This document shows, piece after piece, positions 42,301-50,211 of a stretch of DNA of 64,000 nucleotides; positions within the stretch are counted from its first letter, which is position 1; the number at the start of each line of letters is the position of its first letter. The notes beneath the pieces were generated by a model that was not told the DNA's origin, ran no database searches, and saw only the letters and a program-made list of their open reading frames with translations. This DNA comes from Gyrodactylus bullatarudis (taxonomy: Eukaryota; Platyhelminthes; Monogenea; Gyrodactylidea; Gyrodactylidae), in NCBI GenBank assembly GCA_012064415.1, contig SSNU01000256.1:124001-188000 (forward strand). The letters run 5' to 3'. The translations under genes were made by a program, and so were the position numbers.

Positions 42301-45300
42301 AGTGATTAGGATTATTTTCAATCTTTTCTCAGAGACACAATGTCTTTGTTTGTGTGTCTGTTGTGCATGGAAGGGGTATTTCTGCAGGGGGAAAAGAGTA
42401 AGTTTCTAGCTACCTATTATTATTATCATTACTCTCCCCCTGCTGTTTCCGTTTCCTTTTTATTCCTATTCTATAGATATATTTAACATTTTCTGATAAT
42501 TACTACTACTACTAATACTTTTAATGCATACATCACATCATGATGAAAATCAATATTATTGTTAATATGATTATTGCTAAAATTATTAAGGAAGGTATAT
42601 ATGGTTATTAGGAAAGTTGTATTCTTGAAAGAGAGAGAGATAAGAAAAGTCTAATTTCAATACAAGAGAAGGAGAGATTGAACTTTAATCTACTATGTAT
42701 ATTTATATGTAGAAAGAGAGGTTTCTCTATTCTGGTGATTTATTAATCTCAAAATGTATCAAAGAGAGATGTAGCTATACCCAATAAATCAAATGCCTAC
42801 ACATGATGATGATGATGATAGCAGAGGAATTCATTTACTACATTACATTTTCAATCTATTAGGTTGTGTGAAAAGTTCTTATATTACATTCAGTGTAGAT
42901 TGGATGTGTTGTATATTAAAACAAGGTCCATTATTATTATTATTGTATTATAGTAACAGGAAAGAGTTGGGGTTACATGAATTGTTAGCTCAAGAGAAAC
43001 GATTAAATTACTTGGTCCAACAATCCACATGTATAAATCATAATGTTTATTATGTGTAATTTGTATAGTGTGTAGATAGACATGATAAAATAAATCTTCA
43101 AGAACATCATCATCCCACCGGAAATTTCGCTTTAAAATATCTTTTCAAAAGGTTCTGTTCTAACATGAAGAGCAAAAATCATGAAAATAAATACAAATAC
43201 AGTAGAGAATCTTTTTCATGCATAAAATTCTGCTGGTGGGATTCAAAAAAGGACTCGTGACCTTTGGACATTCGTTTATGATTAAATTTCCTATGTTAAC
43301 GTGTATTGCAATTAAAAATACATTACGATGCCTAAATCCACCTTTTTAGGTAGGATGCGGTTTATTTACAACACAGAAGCGTGTCGATTTAGCGCCTAAT
43401 TCTAATTTGTTGAACATTTCTGGCCGGGGCCATTCTCAAATTCTCATCAAGCCTATTTGAGTTCCTTGTCTAATCGTGATCAAGAAAGACATTGAAATTG
43501 AGTTTTTTTATCAACTAGATCTGTTGTACAGAACATAAAATTTGGGTAGAATAAGACCCCTCATAAGACACCGGATAAGCCATTCAATCTCCCAAAGAAA
43601 GGCTAAAGGAAACATGAGGATTCTAAAAGAAACACTTTTAGATGACTTGTTCTATTCTTTTATTGACAAACTCCCCAGATTACATTCAATCGTAACAACT
43701 ATTGGCTAGAAATTCTTTTCTCTTTGGTTATTGGAACTAGGCTTTTGGATACACTGACTAGGAATTTTATTCAAAAGTTATCAATTTGAGATGAGATACT
43801 AAACTGTTTTCACGTTAGTGGTGAACAATAGAGATGTAACAAATTTTAACCTTTTTTTAAATCAAAGTTTTCCGTGAAATTTCCACATATAATTTTTTTG
43901 ATAACAATGATGTTTGAGATGTAAAATAACTGAAAATTCGTTTGCAATCCCATGCATAGTTGTGCATTGCCCATTTTCCCTAAACTCTCTTGCAGGCATA
44001 TTGGATTAACAAAATTTAACAGAAATGATCCTAACATGATTCTATTACTATTTTCATTGTAAAACCCTTGAAGCTTTATCAGCAAAAAAGATATTCAAAA
44101 ATTTTGTGAAAACGTAGTTAAAATTCATTGAAAATCTAGCGGCTTTTTTAAAGAAGTCTGATCATTAAACTTGAACAATATCACAGACAAGCATTTTGAT
44201 ACTTGATCTTATATAAAATAATGTTAAAAAGTCATAGTATTGTCGTTTGAGTAGGTTTTTAAAGTAAGGGTTGAAAAATTTGTTACATCTCTACTGAACA
44301 AGAGGTTCAAGAGTTCTAAGGATAAGGTTATAATATCTTTTCCTATAGGTTCTGCATTTTAAATAATAATGTTTTATTATTGCTAATTGAATGATGGTGA
44401 TAAGTATTTTATAGTTTATTTCTTCATCTTTCTGGTAACATGTCTGATTGTAACCTAGTTTCTTTCCGCCACCAAGAGAAAGAGATAACAAACATAGTGT
44501 AACTTGGATCAATAAGAGAAAAGATGAACTTTCTCTTCATCTGAATAAACATAGCATTATTTCATTGGCAAGCGTATGTTAAGAATAATAAGATTTTATG
44601 AGTGAGCGAGACCATGAATCGATTTAGATTGTATTGTCTCCCCATCCCTTGGAAAAAAGACACAAAAGAGAACAGGTTGAAAGATGACGTGCCAAGTTTT
44701 AATCGTTGTCGCACCTCAACTCTAATTAGATCAATTATGATTGATCCTCAATTTTCAATCAATTCTTAGCGTGTAAAGTAGAGTAGGGTGAAATTTTTAC
44801 CCTCATTTTTCTACCAACTTTTTCTGAAAAATAATCAATTCAAATCCCTATGATTCATCCCTAAAACCTATTTGAACCAACAAGAGGAATTTGCATATGC
44901 TTATAAATTTAATATAGATATATCAATAGTCTGATTAGATCCGGTGAAATATATAAGCTTAATCACTAAATATTCACTCGATTTCTAATTCTTCATAAAG
45001 ATCCCTTCGTCATCAGAAGAAGCTCAGCATTATTTTCCACAAAACATGAATCCCGAAGATGGGTTTCCAAATTTTTATTTTCAAAAATAGTAATCTTATC
45101 GTAAAGAGGACCTTCGTGGTTATTTTATTTTTTTAAATGGGCAATTCCATAATTGAGAATGACTTTCACACTTTGAAAATATGCATAACATGATCAGAGT
45201 ACGGAATTTTATCAGAAATGTAAGTACTCTCGTGAGTTGTTTGGAGAAAAATAAATTCACCCTAGCCTCAAACTAGTCTCAAATCTAAATGTAGGAATCT

Positions 45301-48300
45301 AGGACATTAAATGAGTATCCAACTTGTTTTCACATAAAAAATACAATTATCACATCATGAAGTGGGGCACCATGGTAAAATTTGTTTTTCTCTTATGTCT
45401 GTGGGTGATCATAGGGAAAATGTATGCCAAACATCATCTGGGTGTGCCAAGTTCTATGAGAATATGGTATTCATTTAGCTGGATTTACATTTATAATGTC
45501 TCAAGTTAGTCTCATAGATTTCTTAGACAATTTACTTGGCAATTTCTTGTCTCATATTGACCTGGTAAATTCAATAGACTAGAAAAAAACCAAAAGAGAA
45601 AGACGGGTCTCACAAAATTAAGGTCAGTTATAAAGCTATCAAATATTCCATCTTAATTGAATCGAGTTGAATCAAATTGGAAACTTTTGGAATATCAATT
45701 TGTTTAAATATGATGAGCTTAACACGGGAAATGATCCGTGATCTCAAGGGATCTCTCTTTTAATCTGGTTAATTTTGTAAGCTTGCTACTCGAGTAGAAA
45801 GTTTTCATCAACCATATTCAAATGGATTAAATCTTTTAATTCGTACCAGTACTCAAAATTAGACATGATTGACTCAGGATAGTGAAAGAGATGAGATGCT
45901 ACAACTCTTTCTGTTCTCAGCGCTAATGATATGAATTATGGATTTATAGTCAAGGAAATACTGCTTGAGAATTGGGATGATTTTAATATTTCAATTATTG
46001 GAGAGTATGTCTAATTGGGATTCAAGTTGAACTAGAATTTCTCAAATCTAAATACTTAAATAGTATAAAAATAGTTGTTTCACTATTTCTTGTAGATCAA
46101 AATCAAGAACTTTAACACTCCAAGATAATGAGATTGGTTTTTCTTCAAATCCCTTCTATTCCCTCTCAACCTAAACCATTCTCTTTCTACACACACCAAG
46201 TAAGAAGGATAAAGGATTTGCACTCTAAAATTTTTCCATCTACGTCTTATAGGGGGGGAAGGAGAAACATTTTGGACAATACATCAATAGTGGAAGATGA
46301 AGAATTCATTAAAAAAGCTAAAACACAGTTCCATATAAATCTTTTAAAATAGGGAAATAAACACTGAATAAGAAAAGGTAACGTAACACAGAGAAAATGT
46401 ATCGAATGATGAATGCTTCTAGTTAGCTGTAAATGTCAAATTTATCTATGCAAAGTTGTGTGTGTGTGTGTGTGTGTCATATCGACAATTGTATTTTGTG
46501 CTATTTTATGAAAAGTCTTTGTTATGAAACATGACAGAGATTGAATTGTCCAGAAGACATGTATAGATTTCTATTGAATGATTTTGGATATGGCCACTGT
46601 TGTTATCAGTGGACGATTACAACACTGAATCTGCCTTGTAATGATTATTAGAACTGGGATGGGAACTGTTCTTTCAACTTTCTACAAATTACCCAGAGAC
46701 AGAGAGAGTCAGGAGAGAAAGAAATCAAGAACAACTGTCACACTCTAAAGAGGAGATTTGAAATAGATTGCCTTTTTATACAATACATTCATGTAAATGT
46801 GTAGGAAAATAGGAAAGAATATGTTGGATTGAACAATACTTAATCCTTACAATATTATGACACGAAACAACTCTAGGCAAAAAATATATTCCAATGTATC
46901 ACGTGGAATGAAAACTTTTTTTTTCCTGATTCTCTTCCTAAAGAACAATTCAGACTACTTATCACTCTCTGCTTGTTTTTCTCTTGAGTAATCATCACTA
47001 TTCAGACGTTCTAAAAGGAAACAAGTCGAGAATACTCGATACTGAATGAATATAGTAAAATGTTGTAATTCATTCACAAAAATCAACATTTTACTACATT
47101 CATTTGTACCTAGCTCATTACTATATAATTTCCATTCTGTCCAAATATGAAGCAATCAATATTGATTCTCGATTTCTTTGAGACAGAACAGCGGAGGGAG
47201 AATATTTTTTAATGAAAAAAATTAATTTCATCTCATGAACAAAGGAGACACTGCATGGAATATTTCCTGGCTAGACTCAGGGATGAAATGTCAATTTTTC
47301 CTTTTGTCAAATCGATAAGTTTTTTTTGGGGTGAGCAAAATCAAGGAATTATAAAGCAAGGACTCACCTTACACAAAAGACTCCTTCGACACATGACCCC
47401 ATCTTTGATAACTCCACAGTGTAACTTTGGATCAAAAGGACCTACAATGAGGAGGGGATTATATCGATTATTTATTTTTTTCATTGCGAGGGTAAATCTT
47501 TTGAAGTGAGAAGAGGAAGAAAAAGAAGAAAGAATATGGTAAACTCCACTTGTGTAGACTTTCCAATCTTGCCTCTCTCCGTTTCCACTGCCTCCAATCA
47601 ATACCGTGATAGGCAAAGAAACGAGAAAATTTCTTTATTGTGTAAAATGAGACTGTAAGTGTTCGTGTGTATGTGTAGGTCGATAAACTCAATTCGTAAG
47701 GCAGGAGTAGTAGCAATGAGAAGAGGAAGAAATGGATTATCACACATAGCGTGTAATGAAAAGATTAATTTTTTCTCTCCAAAATTTACAACTACTGTTA
47801 GAAGAAGTGTGTAAGATAAGAATAATAAGAATAATGTAGTATAATGGGAGTAAAGATTTTGCTTGGAAGCAAATAGAAGGGAAAAAAGATGGATAGATAG
47901 ATAAGCAAGGACTCGTACTCAAAGAAGTAGACAAAGGAAAAGAGAGAGAATTAATGAAATGACTCAGTGGGAACTGCATGTGGATGACTCACGTAAGTGT
48001 AGCGGTACGCAATCTAGTGAATTGGGCTTTTTGACCTTCTTCTTTTGTTGTTGATGTTGTTGCTGAGAGGAGGGGGATGACTTTGTAAAATCCTGTGGAC
48101 AGGAGAACTGGGAAGGCGATGAGTTTATCGATTCCGAATATCTTCCCGTCTCTCCTCCATTTGTGGCTGGGATGGCCTTCTTCTCCTTGAGTTTATTATG
48201 AATCAAAGCGATCATACGCTCAGCGTCAGCATCTATATTCCGATCTGTTTTGGAAGACTTTGTGATTGACTCGGGAGCACTGGGCGAATTGCATGGTGAT

Positions 48301-49058
48301 AGGAAGGGAAATTTCTCACAGGCAAACTGATCAATCAAGGAGTTTGAGTCGATAGCACCCTGAGACTCTGGAGAGCAAGATGTCTTCTCAGAGTTCAATA
48401 GAAAGATTAAATCATTCTCAGGTGATTTTAAGTCGGCCTCTTTGCTGTCTGATGTTGAATTTGATGTTGATGTTGTCATGGGCACAGAGATGGAAGCTAC
48501 CGCAGAACTAACCTCATTCTCTCCAGAGGTTGGATGAGGATTCTCATGGTCGTGCAAATCTTCCATTTCCCAAGGCAAAGAGTCAACATGGAACCTATCA
48601 CTTTCTTCATTCTGAATAGATTTATTCTCCAGGAACTCGAAATCGGTGAACTCTTCCAGACTAGACGAGATCGCTTTATTATCTCCGTTAATATTCTCAG
48701 AATTGCAACTCTTCAGATTACTCTTTACACCAAACAATTGCTCAAAGGAATCTTCATCGACGCCAGAATCTAGAAAAATCTTGTCATCACTAACATCTTC
48801 TTCTTTGTAGGAACTCTTTGTAGCTATTGATTGTTCAAATAACATTCCAGAATCTGTGGAACTTGACTCGAGGGACAGGAGAAGATTTTTTTCCTCCGAA
48901 GAATGTCGGTAAACTAAAATCGTTTATGAAAACGATTTAAACTTACAAAAATGATGTTTGAATCTTGATCTGACTAGGCGAAGATTACAGATTTTGCATT
49001 TGATAATAATTCCGTCAAAGCAATAGGGTGACTCTAAGGGAGAATCTTTCTCGATTGC
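6308..49058 (-). CDS. ATXN7: Ataxin-7-like SAGA deubiquitinase-module subunit, giant form
   Basis: Coding exons in transcript order: 49058-48947, 48913-47993, 47441-47368, 39960-39866, 25861-25401, 24965-24564, 16467-16087, 15275-14938, 10444-10148, 10079-9737, 9281-8984, 8459-7782, 7720-7060, 6361-6308. Every junction is phase-matched with GT-AG ends and the sum is 1,705 codons including the stop. Two hallmark domains identify the family: an N-terminal C-x2-C-x11-H-x4-H finger (CKIC ... HFFYRHSSEE) and the SCA7 domain (HCGVIKDGVMCRRSLLCK joined to IHSMGLKRQV). Ataxin-7/Sgf73 anchors the histone H2B deubiquitinase module to SAGA in the nucleus. Human ATXN7 has about 890 residues, so this tail is far longer; it is Q/N/S-rich with acidic patches and no known domain. 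The initiator exon was not found; the reading frame enters exon 49058 from upstream. The exons after SCA7 are assigned by splice phase, not homology. Confidence 0.85.
7060..7720 (-). CDS. ATXN7: ATXN7 exon, Gln/Asn-rich with LQVLL motif
   Basis: A 661-nt exon, acceptor CCTTTCAAG, donor AGT|GTAAGT. It contains HTQQQHHQQNNQ, the LXXLL motif NILQVLLVPSDDG and an NNNNN run. If the GTAAGT donor is not used, the frame runs another 14 codons to a stop at 7018; the consensus donor makes splicing to 6361 more likely. Confidence 0.75.
7782..8459 (-). CDS. ATXN7: ATXN7 exon, long Gln-rich segment
   Basis: A 678-nt exon, acceptor TTTCTAAAG, donor TTCAA|GTGAGT. It encodes about 225 residues with QSQTQYHQ, QQSQAQTQQ and similar runs. 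It lies 61 nt from the next exon. The composition is that of a Q-rich coactivator or transcription-factor tail. Confidence 0.78.
8984..9281 (-). CDS. ATXN7: ATXN7 exon, Gln/Asn-rich
   Basis: A 298-nt exon, acceptor TTCATTATAG, donor CCGC|GTAAGT. It is Q/N/S/T-rich (for example QVSLSQQSQNNTG) and in phase with its neighbours. Confidence 0.75.
9737..10079 (-). CDS. ATXN7: ATXN7 exon with acidic patch and LRLLL motif
   Basis: A 343-nt exon, acceptor TATTTTCAG, donor ACAG|GTTTGT. It encodes MDQSWPNLDYDIDEIC, an acidic, aromatic-spaced patch, followed by SRLRLLLFEDS, which contains an LXXLL-type core. The rest is Ser/Asn-rich. Confidence 0.78.
10148..10444 (-). CDS. ATXN7: ATXN7 exon, charged
   Basis: A 297-nt (99-codon, phase 0-0) exon, acceptor CTCTTTTTAG, donor ACACA|GTAGGT. 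Notable segments are FCEDIYNLLQSVS and, near the end, KKLKLSQEDIDNMLLG. It is separated from the next exon by an intron of only 68 nt. Confidence 0.75.
10445..14937 (-). other. ATXN7: ATXN7 intron, 4.5 kb
   Basis: It contains the nested candidate gene at 10759-11758, one copy of the 23-bp block at 12307-12329 next to a coding-like stretch (PKVKDLTTAQTKGYPTPDGE), and a GA microsatellite at 14012-14027. Nothing else was recognised. Confidence 0.6.
10759..11758 (+). CDS. Candidate small two-exon gene nested in an ATXN7 intron
   Basis: Exon 10759-10897 opens with ATG after an in-frame TAG and ends at a consensus donor A|GTAAGT (phase 1). Exon 11637-11758 follows the acceptor CAATCCTCAG and ends in TAA. 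Joined, they give 86 residues: MAASAVICSKYAPKTNGK at the start and KDLRKRMRKKDN at the end. The base composition of both segments is less AT-rich than the flanking intron. The product is not recognised, there is no clear poly(A) signal, and a second open frame overlaps the second exon, so a decayed retrocopy or chance is possible. Confidence 0.25.
14938..15275 (-). CDS. ATXN7: ATXN7 exon, Ser-rich
   Basis: A 338-nt exon, acceptor GAATTAATAG, donor GAG|GTGGGT. It encodes about 112 residues dominated by serine, proline and threonine and ends GSFLTLAEWKE. A TTAA-flanked MITE lies just upstream at 15554-15768. Confidence 0.75.
15341..15453 (+). repeat. Two-copy interspersed repeat (partner at 3599-3700)
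   Basis: Same start and end blocks as the copy at 3599-3700, in the same orientation, with a small internal length difference. It lies in the ATXN7 intron just upstream of exon 15275. Confidence 0.55.
15550..15772. mobile_element. TTAA-flanked MITE, piggyBac-type ends
   Basis: A 215-bp element (15554-15768) with inverted ends CCCTTTCAGTGC and GCACCGAAAGGG, flanked by TTAA on both sides (15550-15553 and 15769-15772). A TTAA target duplication with a CCCTTT terminus is the pattern of piggyBac-type non-autonomous elements. There is no coding capacity. Confidence 0.72.
16087..16467 (-). CDS. ATXN7: ATXN7 exon, acidic
   Basis: A 381-nt exon with a weak acceptor (ACCAACTTAG) and donor ACA|GTGAGT, phase-consistent on both sides. 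The product is acidic with hydrophobic clusters such as FDELDDIMTNILNIT and TDGFIQEILSQDF, a pattern common in transcription activation domains. Confidence 0.72.
16710..17230 (+). mobile_element. TTAACCCTTA-family MITE, copy A (fullest)
   Basis: The left end is worn (AGTCCCAGAGAAT at 16721). The right end is ...GACTTTAAGGGTTAA with TTAA at 17227-17230. A left terminus seen separately at 35156 (TTAACCCTTAGAGTCCCAG) is the inverse of the right end (TTAACCCTTAAAGTCTCAC), giving terminal inverted repeats of about 20 bp with TTAA outermost. The element is about 520 bp and non-coding. Confidence 0.65.
23398..24004 (+). repeat. 600-bp interspersed repeat, copy 1
   Basis: Nearly colinear with the reverse complement of 31903-32520, with identity high by eye. 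Shared landmarks include GTGAGCCTATGGGCGT, CTGACCAATCAGATGGC, a CACTGCATAACAGGTTCAG block and GTTAATGTAAACGAAGGC. There is no coding capacity and no clear terminal repeat; the class is unknown. Confidence 0.8.
24564..24965 (-). CDS. ATXN7: ATXN7 exon, Asn/Ser-rich
   Basis: A 402-nt exon, acceptor TCTATTCCAG, donor AACA|GTGAGT. It encodes about 133 residues beginning NLNQSQINQTTTPQ and ending in an SQINNNNTSDSD region. No domain is recognised. It is one of two exons bracketed by the inverted 600-bp repeat pair (23398-24004 and 31903-32520). Confidence 0.75.
25401..25861 (-). CDS. ATXN7: ATXN7 exon, Ser/Thr/Gln-rich
   Basis: A 461-nt exon, acceptor TTTATTTCAG, donor TTTG|GTATGT. The phase-2 to phase-1 join to the SCA7 exon restores ATG (KRMECYRTTT). 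It encodes about 153 residues rich in T, S, Q and N with no recognised domain. Confidence 0.75.
27370..27536. repeat. Short inverted-repeat element
   Basis: GGATCCGGACCCATTTGA near 27375 is matched in inverse by AATGGGTCCAGATGCC near 27521-27536, about 165 bp end to end. The arms are imperfect and no target duplication was identified. Confidence 0.4.
28120..28693. mobile_element. Foldback element with about 100-bp inverted arms
   Basis: The arms at 28120-28226 and 28597-28693 are inverse complements with scattered mismatches. Shared blocks are TTGACAATATCCTC and ATCAGATTCGGAGAAATATT. The 370-bp interior has no ORF. A related outer sequence (TTCGGGGTAAAAAATATT) recurs near 30560. Confidence 0.7.
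28750..29090 (+). repeat. Three-copy interspersed repeat, copy 1
   Basis: Shares the blocks GAGGATTATCGAAAACT, TTTTCCTATAAAACCATA and TTCAATGAATTTCACTAC, in the same order, with 62085-62340, and in inverse with 39530-39790. Non-coding; class unknown. Confidence 0.65.
31903..32520 (-). repeat. 600-bp interspersed repeat, copy 2 (inverted relative to copy 1)
   Basis: Reverse complement of 23398-24004 across almost its full length. It also carries an internal direct repeat: GATCTGAA...GCAGTGTTTCYTAAAATT occurs near 31910 and again near 32203. Confidence 0.8.
32551..32700 (-). repeat. Two-copy repeat (partner at 54017-54185)
   Basis: In reverse complement it shares the blocks GACGAATATGC, TGACC(C/T)TGAAAATGG and GTACATTRCTGAGATT, in order, with 54017-54185. 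The partner copy starts at a TTAACCCTTAAAG end. Confidence 0.55.
33150..33360 (+). repeat. TTAACCCTTA-family repeat, copy D (internal part)
   Basis: Matches copy A over the GATCAAAAAACAGG...TTTAGCAGATAGAGTTCAGG and GACGAATGAYAGAGC blocks in the same orientation. Both ends are missing. Confidence 0.6.
35156..35206 (+). repeat. TTAACCCTTA-family repeat, copy E (left end only)
   Basis: TTAACCCTTAGAGTCCCAG, then CATGACTCGCACTCAAT, matching the left end of copy A. It preserves the terminus that copy A has lost. Confidence 0.6.
37875..37999. mobile_element. Compact foldback element with 40-bp arms
   Basis: The arms at 37875-37914 and 37960-37999 are inverse complements with two mismatches over 40 bp, separated by 45 bp. 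The core shared block is TCTCAGCCATGGTC. A related single arm lies near 40675-40705 (ATCAATATTAG, then TTCTCAGCCAT). Confidence 0.78.
39530..39790 (-). repeat. Three-copy interspersed repeat, copy 2
   Basis: Inverse of 28750-29090: on plus it reads CTCGTAGTAAAATTCATTG, CATATGGTTTTAT and CTTAGTTTTCGAT in reversed order. It ends about 75 bp from an ATXN7 SCA7 exon. Confidence 0.6.
39866..39960 (-). CDS. ATXN7: ATXN7 exon: SCA7 domain, second part
   Basis: A 95-nt exon, acceptor CTCTTTAG, donor AT|GTGAGT (phase 2). It begins IHSMGLKRQV, completing the zinc site (C-x2-H) and the K/R-R-x-V signature; compare HSMGAKRAV in fungal Sgf73. The usual GRxxPFDxLL continuation is changed to SRPGDVNSLMKELREANK, so the leucine-helix pattern is kept while the PFD triplet is lost. 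The exon is isolated by introns of 7.4 and 14 kb. Confidence 0.88.
46457..46478. repeat. GT microsatellite
   Basis: Eleven TG units in a row inside the ATXN7 intron. Shorter simple repeats elsewhere: CT at 34355-34373, GA at 14012-14027, TTG at 19630-19646 and AAAT at 5409-5427. Confidence 0.9.
47045..47104. repeat. Near-perfect 21-bp inverted repeat
   Basis: The arms 47045-47065 and 47084-47104 match in 20 of 21 positions around an 18-nt spacer, giving a stable hairpin in either transcript strand. It lies about 260 bp downstream (in the transcript) of the first SCA7 exon. Confidence 0.7.
47368..47441 (-). CDS. ATXN7: ATXN7 exon: SCA7 domain, zinc-ligand part
   Basis: A 74-nt exon with acceptor TCATTGTAG and donor AAG|GTGAGT. 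It encodes PFDPKLHCGVIKDGVMCRRS followed by LLCK. These are the three cysteines of the SCA7 zinc site (C-x8-C-x5-C); the histidine is in the next exon. Vertebrate SCA7 domains space the first pair as C-x10-C, and fungal Sgf73 as about x9. Confidence 0.9.
47993..48913 (-). CDS. ATXN7: ATXN7 exon: finger end plus acidic Ser-rich segment
   Basis: A 921-nt exon joined to the previous one by a 33-nt intron. It completes the zinc finger (YRHSSEE) and continues as a low-complexity acidic segment of about 300 residues. An LIFLL motif (LXXLL type) lies mid-exon, a possible helix DADAERMIALIHNKLKEK sits toward the end, and a short QQQHQQQ run followed by lysines comes just before the SCA7 exon. In human ATXN7 the polyglutamine tract is N-terminal to the finger; here it lies between finger and SCA7. 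Confidence 0.85.
48947..49058 (-). CDS. ATXN7: ATXN7 exon: first half of the N-terminal zinc finger
   Basis: The acceptor is CCTTTCAAG before GCAATCGAG and the donor is T|GTAAGT (phase 1). The exon encodes 37 residues, including the CKIC pair and the first zinc-binding histidine region (RFKHHF). It aligns with the human ATXN7 finger that ends ...HYERRHSSSSK. The open frame continues upstream of the acceptor without an ATG, so the start codon must lie in an earlier, unidentified exon. Confidence 0.8.
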
Positions 49059-49477
49059 CTTGAAAGGAAACGAATAAACTGAAAAAAGATATGATTATAA
49101 TCCACTGAAGAAATGATTACTAGATTTCTTTCTGATTTGACTATTAAACACTAATTTTTCCCATGGATTTTCATGAATTGACATTTAAAGGATCATTGAA
49201 ATAAATATAAACTACACGATTAATTTGATAATATAAAAATATACTTTTAATATATGTATTCAACATATTAAAGTTGATTTCAGGACAAATATCATAAAAG
49301 ATGATTTATTCAAAAATCATATTTCGGGTAAACTGTTACTTAAAAATTTTATGATTAAATTGATGAAATTAAACAAATTCTAAGTTTTATTCCAAATTTT
49401 AGTTTTTGTTGTTACATGTTGTTTTTTTAATAGTTTGAATTTAAGAAAGTAATTCCAGTAATTATCAGACTCAGATC
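49059..49477. promoter_or_regulatory. Divergent promoter region between ATXN7 and PICH
   Basis: The 419 bp between the first recognised ATXN7 exon and the PICH start codon must hold the PICH promoter and 5' UTR, and probably the ATXN7 start. No initiator exon for ATXN7 could be assigned: ATGs on the minus strand here are followed quickly by stops or lack a good donor. No TATA box or other element stands out in this AT-rich stretch. Confidence 0.5.
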
Positions 49478-50211
49478 ATGGAGGAATATGAAGAATTATA
49501 CCGAAATGCCAAACTTGCTTTTAAAAATAAACAAATTGATGTTTCTTTATGTTTACTAAAGTCAGCATATGAATTACAGCCCAGTGAATCTCTTAAGGAG
49601 AAAATTGAAAAAATGGAATCTTCTCTTGCAAAAAAAAGTCCCAACATTACCCAAAGTGTGAGCCGAGAAAACAAACACAGGCAAGAGGATGATGATACAG
49701 GAGAGATAAATAATCAACTTGAATCTTCGATCGTAGCTATGGAGCAACTGAATATAAGCGTACGATGTTCTTTTAACTGCTATAATTTACTTTAGAAAAC
49801 TTCTGATTCCACCTACGACAAGAACTATTCTCTATCTAAGACTCTCTTCAAGGCTGGCAAGTATAAGGAATCATATGAAGCTCTTAAAATTTGTCATGAC
49901 ATGAGACCTTCAGAGAATCTTGCAGGTAAACTGGAAAAGATCAAAAAGCATTTTTCCGACCTGGAAAAATCCATTGCTGAAATGCAAAACCTCTCGATTG
50001 ATATTGTATGTCTATCTTTCAATAACGTATTGTCTCATTCTAGGATAAAATTTTTTCTGAGAAACTAGCCGAATCCAAGGAATTCTTCAAGAATTGTGAT
50101 TATGAAAAATCTCTGGAACTCTTGAACGATTGCTACAACTTGAAGCCAACAGATAAGCTAAAGATAAAAATTGATAAACTAAAAGCGTATATTGATGATA
50201 ATAAGGAAGGG
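49478..50211 (+). CDS. ERCC6L: PICH exons 1-3 start: three tandem TPR-like modules
   Basis: The exons 49478-49759 and 49796-50005 and the start of 50044-51621 each carry one copy of the same helical repeat, separated by introns of 36 and 38 nt, both phase 0. The copies align at AFKNKQIDVSLCLLKSAYEL, LFKAGKYKESYEALKICHDM and FFKNCDYEKSLELLNDCYNL, each followed by a P-[ST] segment and a K-x-[IL]-[ED]-K-[MIL] segment. Exons 1 and 2 also end alike (MEQLNIS and MQNLSIDI). Human PICH has a single N-terminal TPR. Confidence 0.8.

Larger units (their letters stand above)
39961..47367 (-). other. ATXN7: ATXN7 intron, 7.4 kb, splitting the SCA7 domain
   Basis: No supported gene. It contains a single 16-bp MITE-like arm at 40308-40323, a GT microsatellite at 46457-46478, an inverted pair at 47045-47104, and a plus-strand ORF with a signal-peptide-like start at 45357 (MKWGTMVKFVFLLCLW) that could not be joined to further exons. 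Confidence 0.6.

Noticed and set aside
47468..47979. Overlapping minus-strand ORFs between ATXN7 exons
   Set aside because: They cross the clear donor at 47992 and the acceptor at 47442 and consist mainly of low-complexity pyrimidine-rich sequence.
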